From positions 3,412,501 through 3,476,500 of the forward strand of contig CP136898.1 of the NCBI GenBank assembly GCA_034359265.1: DNA of 64,000 nt. Reading direction: 5' to 3'. Origin of the DNA: Canna indica (Eukaryota > Streptophyta > Magnoliopsida > Zingiberales > Cannaceae). A program made the position numbers and the translations under genes. Under the pieces are notes generated by a model. That model made no database searches and was not told the origin of the DNA. It was given only the letters and a program-made list of their open reading frames with translations. Positions 1 through 46,354 of this stretch are shown piece after piece. The number at the start of each line of letters is the position of its first letter. Within the stretch, counting starts at the first letter, position 1.

Positions 1-911
1 TTTCTTACCATTGTTTTTAGCTACATTAATTAAAGAGCTTGTGGTGACTTATTATATCAACATATCAGAGTGGCATGATGGTATGTATCTATCTCAGAGA
101 TCTCTGACGAAGTTTGAGTTTTGGATTTAGTATTTTAAACTATTATATAATTTTTCAATTAATTATATTATAGTAATATTCAGGCCCATCCAAACCGGGT
201 ACGGGATAAATGATGCATGTCGAGACTTAATGAGGAGAGCCGGGTCAAGGAGCAGATCGATTAGGAACAAGTCCAACCATTGCACCAATTGAGGTCCAAC
301 ACCATTATAAATTTACCGGTAACACTTCGCCCTAATCTGAAAAAAAAAAAATTATACGAGCAATTTGTCCATATAAATTTCTATGAGCGAGTACAGGGAT
401 ATGAGTTTTACGTAACTAAACATGAATAAAAAATAAATAAATATAATCATATTTATTTTTTTTCTATTCATATTCATATTCATTCATTTTTTATTCATAT
501 TCGATCGTTATTCAATCGCTTAAAATTTATATTCATCTGTTCATAAGTTTTCTACGAGAAGTTGCACTTTGCAGCCAACTTTCTTCTAACACTAACACTT
601 TCGAGATATACGGTGGTGGACCGAATTAAGTTCTGATTCGTCTCCTCCTCATAATATTATATATTGTGCCCCAGCAAAAGGGAGGGAATAATTAAAGGTC
701 ACGAACGCGTAGACGAATTAACATGCAGTAAGATTCCTTACGGTAGTACGAGCAGATTAATATTCCCAACTCAACCAACACTCTGCTACTCCGAGAAATG
801 AATCAAACTGCAGTCTGCATGCATACATGCGGCACACACAAATATCCCCAGAAAATATAATAGAAAAGCAAATCAGCAAGGAACTCCGTCTCTCTCGCCG
901 GCCTCTCTGAC
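1..911. other. Upstream region of the RGLG-type gene
   Basis: No coding sequence recognised. From about 340 to 585 there is an AT-rich segment whose ends (around ATTATACGAGCAATTTG and CTACGAGAAGTTGCAC) resemble the small foldback elements at 1612-1720 and 2323-2564, so it is probably a degenerate member of that family. A TATA-like stretch (about 655-664) lies roughly 250 bases before the first start codon and could serve the upstream first exon; this is inference. Confidence 0.4.
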
Positions 912-3900
912 ATGGGCAATTGCTTTCAGTCTCCGCCCGGTAGAGCGGAAGATTTTTATCAGACTTACCGGGAGCGGGAAGTCGAGGACGAAGACGCTTC
1001 TTCTCAGCAGCCTCGGAGTAGTAACAGCCAGAGTTTCCGGGAACCGCAAGCTGATCAGAGACAGCCATCCTCGAGAACTGCGTCCCTGCAGAGGAAGCAA
1101 ACTCATCGAGAAAATGGACTTCTCCAGAGGCAGCAAAGTGGTGTTAGGCAAAATAGTTTTCATCGGGATCAGAGACAGCCGTCCTTCAAGCCGCCGAGCG
1201 CTGCTGACAAGAAGAGTCTATTGAGGAAGAAATACTCCTACATCCCTGACAACTACACCTCTCTTGAACAGGTTACAGTTTCTTAAATAATGCATCATAT
1301 AGCTAGATGTGCATTTCACTTTGCCTGTTAGTTAATTATCTAATTAATTGATGCACAATATAATGAATAAGGTAGACGTGATGTAGCTAGATGTGCTATG
1401 CATTGCATAACTGGTTATGGATAGGGATGAGGGACAAATATAAAGAATTAATCAGATGCGCCTTGCATGCATGATGTCATGGGACAAATTAACTTTATTC
1501 TCTCTAACAAAAAATTAAAGAGCTACCACTTACGAGAAGAGTCCCGGAAGTTTCCTCGCGGCTGCTTTAATTACATGCACCGAGGCATCTTGGTTAGATT
1601 ACCAGGGCAAGGGAGAAAACTTGTATGAGCTGCCTGCTCATACAAATTTGTATGAGCACGCCGCTCATCTTCCGCCACATCAGCTCAGCACGCATCCCGG
1701 CCGCTCATGCAAGTTCTATTCCAGGGCAAGTGAATGAGGGTATACGTACGTACTTTACTCTAGGAATATTGTAGTACGTACGCAGTGCGTAAAGAATGCT
1801 AATCAAGCAAGCTTTATCAGCACAAGTAACCTTTCTCTTTCTCCTCTCTCGATCAAATGCATTGCTGGCATGGGCAATATTGTTGCCGGGTTTTTTGGGT
1901 GGCGGAGATCATCATCTCGTGTTCAACGTGATCGGACCACCGTACGGCAAGATCATCGAAGTGTAAGTCTCGGCCGGGAGAAAGAGAGGGAAACTTCTTC
2001 CCGACCTCCCGTTGTTGGAAGTATGGATCGTCGGAGGGAAATTATGAAGAAATACTCCTTCATTCCTGATAACTACAGCTCGGTAGCCCAGGTTTGGATT
2101 TTATATATACAAGTCATTACAACAAAACAGAGAAATTTCCATGCAAATTACCCTAAAATTTTGACGTTTTTTTGTGTCCAAAAAATTATTTTAGACGCTT
2201 GCCTAAGTGTTGAAAATGTGTGGGTAACGACACGCGTCTAAATACGACGTTTCAACGCCTGCACAGGCATCGAAAAGTCAAATATTGACGCCTTAGACAA
2301 GCGTCGAAACATCTGACATCGAGTGCAACTTCTATGGGCAGCCTGCCCATAGAAAACTTATGGACGAGTGGATATGAGCTTTAATCGAATGAATATAGAT
2401 AGAAAGGGAATGAATATGTTCAGTAATGAATTAATATGAATAGAAAGGGAATGGATATGAACATATCCATTCTCTTTCTATCAATATTCAGTCGCTTGAA
2501 GTCTATATCCACTCAGTCCATAGAAACTTATATGGGCAGGCTGCCCATATAAGTTTTTTTTCTGTGACATCGACGTCTGTAAGAGGCATTGAAACTTTTA
2601 AAAAAAAACAAATTTTTTAACATGCGACGACTATGAGGTGCCAGTATGTTTTTTTATTTTTTTAAAGAAATGATTTCATGTGCAGCGAAACACGCGGAAT
2701 TTGAGCTGGCACGACGAAAATTGAGTAGCGGGGGATTTCACCCTGCTCAATTTTCGCCACGTGGTTGGAAACGAGCCGGCACGGTTCGCGCCTGCTCGAA
2801 TTTCATGGTGTGGAATTCAATTTTTGAATTCCGTGCTGTGAAATTATTTAAAAATCAATTGATTTTAATTAAATATAATTAAATAGAAATTAGAGGAGAA
2901 GAAAAAATTATACACTAACTGTTAAAATTTTGGATGACTTGAACAACTTTGATAACCTTAAAAAAATGAAGAAAAAGATTAGTGAAGACAAAAAAAAATG
3001 AGAAGAAGAAAATAGACACGGAGATGATAAAAGAAATAATAGGTGGAAAGAAAGAAAGAAGATACGGAGAGAAGAACGGAAGAGTGGAAAATGAAGAAGT
3101 AGGGAGATATAAATATAAATAATAATAATAATTTTTTAAAAATAATTTGCTTGGGCGAGGGTGCCAAGCTGGTGCAGATTCGCGCGCTCGCTAACCCGTT
3201 GGTGCCTAGTGCCAGCGAACACAGGTGCAAGTTCGTGCACTCGCTAACCCACGACGCTGGAGGCGCCGGAATATTTCAGTGCCTGCTCTGAGGCATCGAA
3301 AATTTCCGACTCCTGTTGCTGCGAGGCGTCGAAAAATTTTCGACGCCTGTAACTTCTATCGAAAATATTCCGCTGATAAATCAAGATTTTGTTGTAGTGA
3401 GTAGACCTATATATCATTATTATGGAAAAAAAACTTATATGAAAGTTCACTCATAAAAATTTAATTGGAAATGGTTTGTTTGGCATGGAAGGAATTGTAA
3501 GACATTAAAAGGATCAAATTCAATAGCTATCTCGATAGCCACCTCCGCAGCATTTTCAGATTAGCTTTATTTCTTTACGTTGTTCTCTGATGTTTGAGGC
3601 CTTTTTACAAACTTTTCTTTGCCTACTTCCTGTTCGTGTAACCTTCGTTACTCTTTGAATGGAATACACGTTTCTTTTCTTAAAAAAAAAAAATTACTTT
3701 TGAATTTATATACTGCAAAAATGTTAATTCCTAAACTTGCATGAATAACTATTTCTATGCCAAGTGGGTGAAAATGGTTGCTGTTATTTGGTTGAAAAGC
3801 ATGCATGTATATACACTAAATATGTGTTAAGAAATTAATGAACCTAATTCACGATGAAATAATTGTCCTAAATATGGTTATCAATCACATGACTGATTCT

Positions 3901-5859
3901 GATATCAGGTTAAAAAAATTAGTGGATCTAACTCATTTCAAAAACTAGCTCATGAGGAGAGGACTGCCTAAATTATTTAAAGACTATTTTGATCGTATTT
4001 TTAACCGACGTGGGACTTTAATAACATGTTTAAATATTTTTTACAGGTAACAGCTGCCTTGAGAGAAGCAGGTTTAGAGTCATCAAATCTAATTGTCGGA
4101 ATAGATTTCACCAAAAGCAACGAGTGGACGGGTTCGTCAAATCCAATTGAGTAAATTGTGTGAATTTTGCTTGTATTCCTTTTGCTGACACTGCACACCC
4201 GTAATTCTTAAAGGCAAGCGTTCGTTCCACGGCCAAAGCTTGCATAAGATCGGCGACCGGCAGAATCCCTACGAGCAAGCCATCTCTATAATTGGGAAGG
4301 TCTTGGCCCCCTTTGATGAAGACAATCTCATTCCTTGCTTTGGGTTTGGCGACTGTATGTTCTCGAATTAATCCACCTCCCCTTGGCCTGATTCTGATAT
4401 GATCTTTCCATATATAATTTGACATTTTTAGAGCGAGATTTCGCTTCCTGTGCTGACAATTAGCTCATGGCAGCGCTCACTCATGATACCGAAGTGTTCA
4501 GCTTCCACACTGATCATTCTCCTTGCCATGGATTTGAAGAAGTTTTGGCTTGCTACAGGAAGATTGTGCCACACTTGAGATTGGCAGGTGAATCATTGCT
4601 TCTCTGCTTCATCAATCTTTTTGTTCTTTCCAAGAGATCACTCATATATCATTAGATTTTCCCATGTTTAATTCATGAAGGACCTACTTCCTTTGCGCCC
4701 ATTGTGGAGACTGCCGTCGACATTGTTGAGAGAAGCCATGGGCAGTATCATGTGTTGCTGATCATCGCAGATGGCCAGGTTCTGCATGCTCTTAATCTTA
4801 TCCTTTTTCTTCCCCCATTCATGCTTCTTGATCGAGCATTAATCATTTGCATCTCTTGTGAAGGTCACTAGAAGTATTGACACAAATGATGGAGATCTCA
4901 GCCCACAGGAGAGGAAGACAATTGACTCAATTGTGATGGCGAGGTATATTCTCAGCATGCAACAATGAACTTGTCATCATAAATGACCTTCATGTTTCTA
5001 GTCCTCATGTTATCTTTGAATTTTCCTAGTGCATATCCATTGTCAATTGTTCTGGTTGGAGTTGGTGATGGACCTTGGGATGACATGAAGAAATTTGATG
5101 ACAAGATGCCAGCTCGTGATTTCGACAATTTTCAGGCGTGAAATATTTTTCTCATATTTATTGCGATTAAATTTGCATATATGGTTTATTATGTAAGGTA
5201 CAAGTTTAATTGGTGCTTCAGCTTCTAATTGCACAATGCAGTTTGTTAACTTCACTGCTATCATGGAGAAAAATGCAAACGCAGCAGAGAAGGAAGCAGC
5301 CTTTGCACTTGCTGCTCTCATGGAGGTTCCCATTCAATACAAAGCAACAATGGAGCTCGGCATCCTTGGGTGTGTATTTATTGACTGTATCTATTACTTC
5401 TTTCTTCTTCCACTTGTTAATCTTATTTCGATCTGTACGTAAAGGCGTGTGACAGGGAAGGCTAAACGAGTTGTGCCCAGGCCACCTCCATTGCCTACAC
5501 CTCAAAGACAGAGGTCGATGACGAGTCAACAAACAAGAAGCGATGACCAGAATCAGGTGATATTCATGGATTTACTGATGATTCAAGTTGTGGAATCATC
5601 TTAAAATACTTGCCTTTTGTTTGCAGATTTGCCCAGTGTGCTTGACAAATCCAAAAGATTTGGCCTTTGGTTGTGGTCACTTGGTAAAACTTATCACCTG
5701 ATTCTATTGTAGTCTCAAGTATTGTGAACCCATCTTTTTACTATGATATCTGATTCATGGCAATCCATGCAGTGCTGCAGAGACTGTTCTCAGAACTTAA
5801 CCAAATGCCCAATATGCAGAACAACCATTACATCGCGATTAAGGTTATTCAGCGGATGA
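912..5859 (+). CDS. RGLG: RGLG-type RING E3 ubiquitin ligase with copine/vWA domain
   Basis: Likely a membrane-anchored E3 ubiquitin-protein ligase of the plant RGLG (RING domain ligase) family; Arabidopsis members act in K63-linked ubiquitination, auxin, ABA and drought signalling. Exons read as 912-1271, 4047-4131, 4214-4354, 4474-4587, 4681-4778, 4864-4943, 5030-5135, 5242-5369, 5445-5556, 5627-5683 and 5773-5859; all phases agree and give 455 residues, close to the 470-490 of Arabidopsis RGLG1/2. The N-terminus MGNCFQ offers Gly2 for myristoylation and Cys4 for palmitoylation, followed by a Gln/Arg/Ser-rich linker. The vWA/copine domain begins at [12 protein letters not shown] and contains [10 protein letters not shown] (metal-site-like DxTxS), CFGFGD and [11 protein letters not shown]. 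The C-terminal RING has CPVC, CGH, CC..C and CPIC. Exon 7 ends at CAG followed by GC, so intron 7 appears to be GC-AG. A second first exon lies at 1870-2091. Exon order and family are very secure; the choice of first exon is not. Confidence 0.93.
1612..1720. mobile_element. Small foldback MITE (Mutator-like)
   Basis: A 109-bp segment with inverted ends (AACTTGTATGAGC and GCTCATGCAAGTT) is flanked on both sides by the direct repeat CCAGGGCAAG (1602-1611 and 1721-1730). Internal palindromes TGCCTGCTCATAC add to the foldback. The repeat length (9-10 bp) fits a Mutator-type target duplication. It sits about 150 bp before the second first exon, so it may lie in that exon's promoter. Confidence 0.65.
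1870..2091 (+). CDS. RGLG: Alternative first exon of the RGLG-type gene
   Basis: This exon starts [13 protein letters not shown] and ends with [16 protein letters not shown] directly before a GT donor, in phase 0. The same family motif, [15 protein letters not shown] plus donor, ends the upstream exon 912-1271. Both can join the exon at 4047, which starts [13 protein letters not shown]. With this start the protein would be 409 residues, with a shorter, basic Arg/Ser-rich N-terminus but again MGN for myristoylation. The two exons are diverged paralogues outside the shared 3' motif. Either the gene uses two promoters, or one exon is the remnant of a tandem copy that lost its other exons; no second copy of exon 2 is seen between them. 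Confidence 0.8.
2115..3399. mobile_element. Non-autonomous CACTA (En/Spm) element
   Basis: The left end reads CATTACAACAAAAC and the right end TTTTGTTGTAGTG, i.e. the CACTACAACAAAA terminus of plant CACTA elements. The flanks share the 3-bp duplication AGT (2112-2114, 3400-3402), as expected for CACTA. Subterminal copies of a GACGCCT...GCGTCGAAA motif recur at both ends, typical of transposase binding sites. No transposase is encoded. The element lies 24 bases inside the intron that starts after 2091 and contains a younger insertion at 2323-2564. Confidence 0.8.
2323..2564. mobile_element. Foldback MITE nested in the CACTA element
   Basis: A 242-bp palindromic segment with arms built on CTTCTATGGGCAGCCTGCCC and its complement is flanked by perfect 9-bp repeats TGACATCGA (2314-2322, 2565-2573). 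Nine-base duplications and long inverted ends point to the Mutator group. It interrupts the CACTA element, so it is the younger of the two. Ends resemble those of 1612-1720. Confidence 0.75.
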
Positions 5860-7236
5860 TCTGCCTTTGCATATCATTATATCTAAGTTCATTTACATAA
5901 ATTAAGGTTTGTCAAAAGTAGAAAGTTACAAGCTCTGAATGCAATTTTACTTTATTTTGTTTTTGTTTTATCTGCATCTCTCCCCGTACTTGTATTATGT
6001 CCATATCTCTTGAAATGAGTGCAGATATCTTTCATCAAAAAAAAAACTCCAAATGAGGAAAGAAACTATTTAATTGTAATTGTCTCACCAATAATAAGGA
6101 AAATTTTGGCTGCTGCGCTTGTATCCAGGACAGTAAATACACTTGTTCTAATTGGTTCTTAAAAAGTCATGTGACTTGGCTTTCAAATGGATGACTAGGA
6201 TTAGGCTTCATTTAACTAATCCAAGAGCCAAGATCAATCAAGACAAGGGTTTCATCTTTTTCTCTTGGTGGATAGCATTTTTGAAAAAAAGATGGTGAGA
6301 GTGGCTTATGTTGCTCTTGAGAAAAAGAAAGACAACCTAAGAAAGCTTTCAAGAGGCTTTGGTGCTCCCCACAGAGAACGACTTTGGTGGGTAGCAAGCA
6401 ATAATTAAGAGGTGCTTTTGGAGATTTGTTGGTGGGTAGCAAGCAATAATCCAGAGGTGCTTTTGGAGATTTGTGGGAGCCCCAGTGATCATAGAGAATT
6501 AGTGTGCTCATTCCCATTTAGTGAGATCTTTTTTCTGTATTTTCTTCGATAACATATTTACTTGTGGTTATTCGAAATTATTGTGGATCTCAAATTTGGG
6601 CAAAAGTTTGCGGCAAGAACATTGTATCGTTTTTCCCTCTAAGTAGGATTTTTCAGATGGTGTTGATTTCTTCCATATTATTTATTTCTGCTTTATATTT
6701 GTTGATTTATCAGTTGTGTGGTTGATTGATTTGACTTGAGATAATTATTTGCATTGATTATTGACTTGGTTGAGTTGTCTGATCTTTTTGTGGGCATTGC
6801 CCACGCCCACTTTACCACATATTGCTTTTGCTCTGTTGTTGTTTATCGCTTGACAAGGCCCCATCATATACCGATAGACCACACCTCCATAAAGCTTTGA
6901 AACAAATGCAACCTCGACTAGTGCATGTAGTTGGCATTGCAAACCTGGTTTTCTAATAACGTGAATTTACTTTTAACAATAAATATCAGTATTTTAGTGA
7001 CTAAATACTTTTCTAGTAGTTAAAATTATCATTTTCTTAGTTTCTTAATTACTTAAATAGCTTTTGTGAGTAGAAGACTTTTGCAAAAAGTCGCAATGCC
7101 TAAATTATAATTTTCTGTTAGGCAGTAGTATGAATTTACTTTTGACAACCTATTTAGTATTTTTTTTAGTTGCTAAACATTCTTTTTCTATAAATAATGT
7201 TTAGATTTGGAGGATGATTACATGAATATATATAAG
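5860..7236. other. 3' flank and intergenic DNA after the RGLG-type gene
   Basis: After the stop codon at 5857-5859 no further gene is seen. The stretch 6190-6960 has the look of decayed retroelement or repeat DNA (scattered stop codons, a short tandem duplication at 6386-6475) but I cannot place it in a family. Confidence 0.5.
6386..6475. repeat. Two-copy 45-bp tandem repeat
   Basis: Two consecutive 45-bp units both begin GGTGGGTAGCAAGCAATAAT and end near GGAGATTTGTTG/GG. Identity is near complete, so the duplication is recent or conserved by homogenisation. No function apparent. Confidence 0.85.
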
Positions 7237-7784
7237 AGTAATTACCTAAATATATCATGAACTATGCACTTTGTCTTATTTGTGGTCAATTCTAAAATAT
7301 TATCAAATTATATTCCGAATTTTGACATTTGTCTCAATTACATTCTCCCGTCAACTCTCCGTCAGCAACACCGTTAAGGAGATGGCGTGGATTAAAATAA
7401 TATTTCTTATTTAAAAAGTATAATATATATATTAATTTATATTAAATAATATAAAATAATATTTTATATTTATACTAAAAAATCACTCCACGTTGACCAT
7501 CGACACGATTCGGAGTGATTCTTTAATATAAAATACATAATATTATTTTTATATTATTTAATATAAATTAAAGTGATTTTTTATATTTTTTAAAATAAAA
7601 AAATATTATTTTAATCCACATTAGAGTGTCATGTCATTGCCTTAACGGTGTTGCTGACGGAGAGTTGACAGGATGATGTAATTGAGATAGATGTCAAAGT
7701 TCATGATACAATTTGATAATATTTTAGAATTGGAACACAAATGAGACAACATGTATAGTTCATTATATATTTAGATAATTACCC
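7237..7784. mobile_element. 548-bp palindromic Mutator-like MITE
   Basis: The sequence is an imperfect palindrome over almost its whole length: the left arm (GAGTAATTACCTAAATATAT, CTCCGTCAGCAACACCGTTAA) is repeated inverted in the right arm. It is flanked by perfect 9-bp repeats TATATATAA (7228-7236 and 7785-7793). Long inverted ends with 9-bp duplications are the mark of non-autonomous Mutator-like elements. The duplication is low in complexity, but its exact match to the palindrome borders supports the call. No coding sequence. Confidence 0.8.
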
Positions 7785-7880
7785 TATATATAACTATCAC
7801 GATTACATGACTATATTTTAATTAGATTCCTTAAAAAGTTCATGAATTGCATCCTAATTATCTAATAGAGTACTTATTCC

Positions 7881-8338
7881 TAGGGCTGAGCAAAACCTGA
7901 TCCGACCCGAAAAATCGATCCAAAAATTTATTTTGGGTCGGGTTACATTTTTAAAATGTTCATCTACTATTTCGAGCCGAGTCGGGTTTGAGTGAAAACC
8001 TTGTTTAACCTGGCCCGACCCGATTTTAAGTTAAATACATGCTTATGTTATATATATTGATAAAAGATGATGTTGGCTTTATGATTAGAAGGGTGAAGAT
8101 AAAGTTTTCTATTTTGATTATAATTTAAATACAATTGTTCATCTTTCTTATCACCATTTTCAAGATGAATTTTATTTTTTTTATTTTTCTAAATTGAATT
8201 TGGATTATTCCGGTTAATCGGGTCGGGCCATGATTAAAAAATTGGGTCGGGTTGGATATAAATTTTTTGAAAATTTTGGGTTAATACCCGATCGGGTCAG
8301 GTCAGGTATTGACTCGACCCGCCCGATGCTCAGCCCTA
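7881..8338. mobile_element. 458-bp hAT-type MITE
   Basis: Ends are TAGGGCTGAGCA and TGCTCAGCCCTA, perfect inverted repeats, flanked by the 8-bp duplication CTTATTCC (7873-7880, 8339-8346). Subterminal GACCCGA/TCGGGTCGGG repeats are typical of short hAT elements. It has no transposase sequence. Confidence 0.88.
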
Positions 8339-8759
8339 CTTATTCCATATGATAAAAAAATGAATTTAATTCTTTATTTATTTAATGTATCAATTAAAAT
8401 TATAATTAGAAAATTATAATTTTGATATTATATTTGGGATATAATAAGTTAAAAATGATATTGCAATTTTTTTATGAGATGCTTGTAGGGCCAATTTTTG
8501 TGTGGTCAAATTGATCAACAATTAAATACTGCGTATCACTTAATATTAGGTTTATTGAATTTTGATTTATTTTTTATTTATAAAATATTATTACATTTTA
8601 TAAATGGTACCTTGTTTTTGTCCTATATAAAAATAAAAAAAAAAGAAAATACGGCAAGGGAGCCGATCATGGCTCCACACCATTTTTTTATTAGGGCGCT
8701 TCATTCCCTACCGTATTTAGGGAATTGGAGATAATTTTAGTACGTGCATGATTATTGGA

Positions 8760-9318
8760 TAGATCTTAGATCTTAGATCTAAATTAAATTTGGGTAGAGT
8801 CCGAGTAAAAAATTAATGAATCGACTAAATTTGGTTCCAGTTGTAGTTCCAATTCTAGCATACATGACCTAGAACTGAAACCAAAGTTGGTATTGAGAAT
8901 TGGATTATTACGTATGATGCATATATACTTATATAGTTTTAAATATATGTAGTTATTCACTATCCAAATTTTGTTAAATTGGTATATAAATATATTATCC
9001 AAATCTAATAACCACTAACCATAGCCGCGTAATTTTATTATGTATTGTCATCTTTAATTTTATATTTTAGTTTTATTTATTTATTGAATTATGATATATG
9101 AAAAAAAAAATGAACAAGTTCTAATAAAGTACTCGGAACATGTAGAACACCACAGGTTCCAACATGGTACCTGAAACATATAATGTACTATAGGTTCCAA
9201 CGGAGTGTACTATAGGTTTCAGGTAGGATTTGGTTCTAGATTCCAACAGGGTAGGATCTGAATCCAAAACATAGGAATCGATCATATACAGATTATTGAT
9301 CCATACGATCAACTTGTG
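8760..9318. repeat. Dispersed repeat, also present near 57.8 kb
   Basis: The stretch shares a long, diverged match with about 57730-58400: both contain GATGCATATATACTTA-like sequence, a run around CCACTAACC.TAGCC.C.TAATTTTATTA, and repeated GGTTCCAAC.GGGTA.TCG phrases. This shows a dispersed element of which two copies lie in the window. I cannot see termini here. Confidence 0.6.
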
Positions 9319-9880
9319 TAGGGATGATAATTCAAATCGGTTAACCGCGGTTAATAGGTTAACCGAATCGTAAAATTTGATTTTTGATAATGGATTTGCG
9401 GTTCGATTTTGATTTCAGATAGTAAAAACCAAAAACCTTTTAAAACCGATTCGATTTCGGTATCGAGCCACGGTTAATTGATAATCGAAACCGATTATAT
9501 ATTCGGTTTTGGTTACTGATTTTTTTGCGGTTAATCGGTATCCGAAATCAATTTTGTTATTAATCTTTGAACTGATTATTCATTTACTACCGGTTTTTTT
9601 TGCGGTTAACCGTTATTCAAAACCGATTTTGTTATTAATCTTTGAATCGATTATCCGTTTACTAATGATTAACCGGTAGTAAACGAATAATCGATTCGAT
9701 TCGAATCGAAAATTTTGGTTTTTAGTTATCCGCGGATAATCGAAACCAAGCCGATTTCGATTTCGGATATAGATTTTTGAAATCGTCCGATTTTGATTTC
9801 GGTTAGCGGATTTAGAAATTGGTTTTAATTTCAGTTAACCTCTAAAAATGCGATTAATCGAATCATTGTTTGACAATTAA
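9318..9880. repeat. GGTTAACCG/GATTAATCG-rich repeat
   Basis: The segment starts with a hAT-like TAGGGATGATAATTC and is filled with palindromic words such as CGGTTAACCG, CGGTTAAT, CGATTCGATTCG and GGTTAATCGG, in both orientations. It looks like the subterminal array of a hAT-type element, but a matching right end is not clear. Confidence 0.5.
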
Positions 9881-10099
9881 AATACAAACACATATATCAA
9901 TATTTATCATCAATATTTTTAAAAATAAATTTATTACGGTACAAAATGCATAAACACTGTCAAACATAATGGCAATTTTTTTAAATAACATAATGGTAAA
10001 AAATTAACAATTAAAATATCTCTAATATTCAATGCCATGCCGGCCAACATCATTCCGTAATTACCTTTACAAGATCATCATCCTTCCATAATTAGGAAT

Positions 10100-10917
10100 A
10101 CTCGTCCAAATCCCATTATTTAAATGCTAGTTTTTTCCTGCGGTTAGACAGCGCGATCCATTTTTTCGATCCAACTCCAACGTCGCCATCCCCCCTCTCC
10201 CCCGTCTCTCGTAAGCGCTTACCTCCGCGGCTCCGCTCCCCTTATTCCGTGGGCCTACTTACTGCCCTAGAGAGTACAATTCAAATCCAGCAAAAATATA
10301 ATCACTACCATGACGAGTTGAAGACCATGTTCTCCTGGTTTTGACGCCCGCCGTCCGCCGTCCGCCTTTCCTCCCTCCCGCCCTGAAGGTATCAGTTAAC
10401 TCCAAATTCTCTCGTTTTTGCCGTTAGTGAGATTTGTGGATGGATTAGGTCCTGGTCCGGTTGCTTTTGTCTTGCACAGCAACAAAAGATTCGACTTTGT
10501 CGGAACTAGGAACTGAGCCTTCTGCATGATTTGTCCGATCCAAGTAATGTGCGTGCTCTTTTCCGCTTCGATCATTGTCTTTTTTGTTCCTTTTTGTAAA
10601 CCGAAAGGGTCGAGGGAAAGAAGACGATTCCCTGTGCGCGTTTGTCCGCTTTTGTTTCCGTAGTTGGCTTTGGCCTTTGTGTGGTCTGGATGGGCTTTAC
10701 TGGATAAGCTTTAACAGGAATATGGCTTTTTCTTGCATATATTTTCAAAGAAAAACCGGGTTGTTTTTCTTCTTCTTAGTGCATTTGGTTTGATATGTCG
10801 ACGTTATGAATTTTAGTTTCTTCCATTGTGATTCAATTTTTCAGCTAACCAGAGTGGACGGCAGAGCATCTGAGTGTTCCTCGGTGAAGGGATTGGAGTT
10901 GGGGGTTATTCGAAGCC
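10100..10917 (+). promoter_or_regulatory. Promoter and spliced 5' leader of the ABCC gene
   Basis: A TATA-like TTATTTAAATG lies near 10117. The C/T-rich, GC-richer stretch 10140-10388 looks like a leader exon; it ends ...CCTGAAG before GTATCAG. A good acceptor (TTCAATTTTTCAG) ends at 10844, and the leader then continues to the start codon at 10918. A leader intron 10389-10844 is therefore likely. This is inferred from splice consensus only. Confidence 0.5.

Positions 10918-46354
<35,437 letters not shown>

Noticed and set aside
5136..5141. Frameshift or stop (GCG TGA) in the RGLG-type gene after FDNFQ
   Set aside because: The next exon starts exactly with the conserved FVNFT in phase 0, so a GC-AG intron explains it better than a broken gene.
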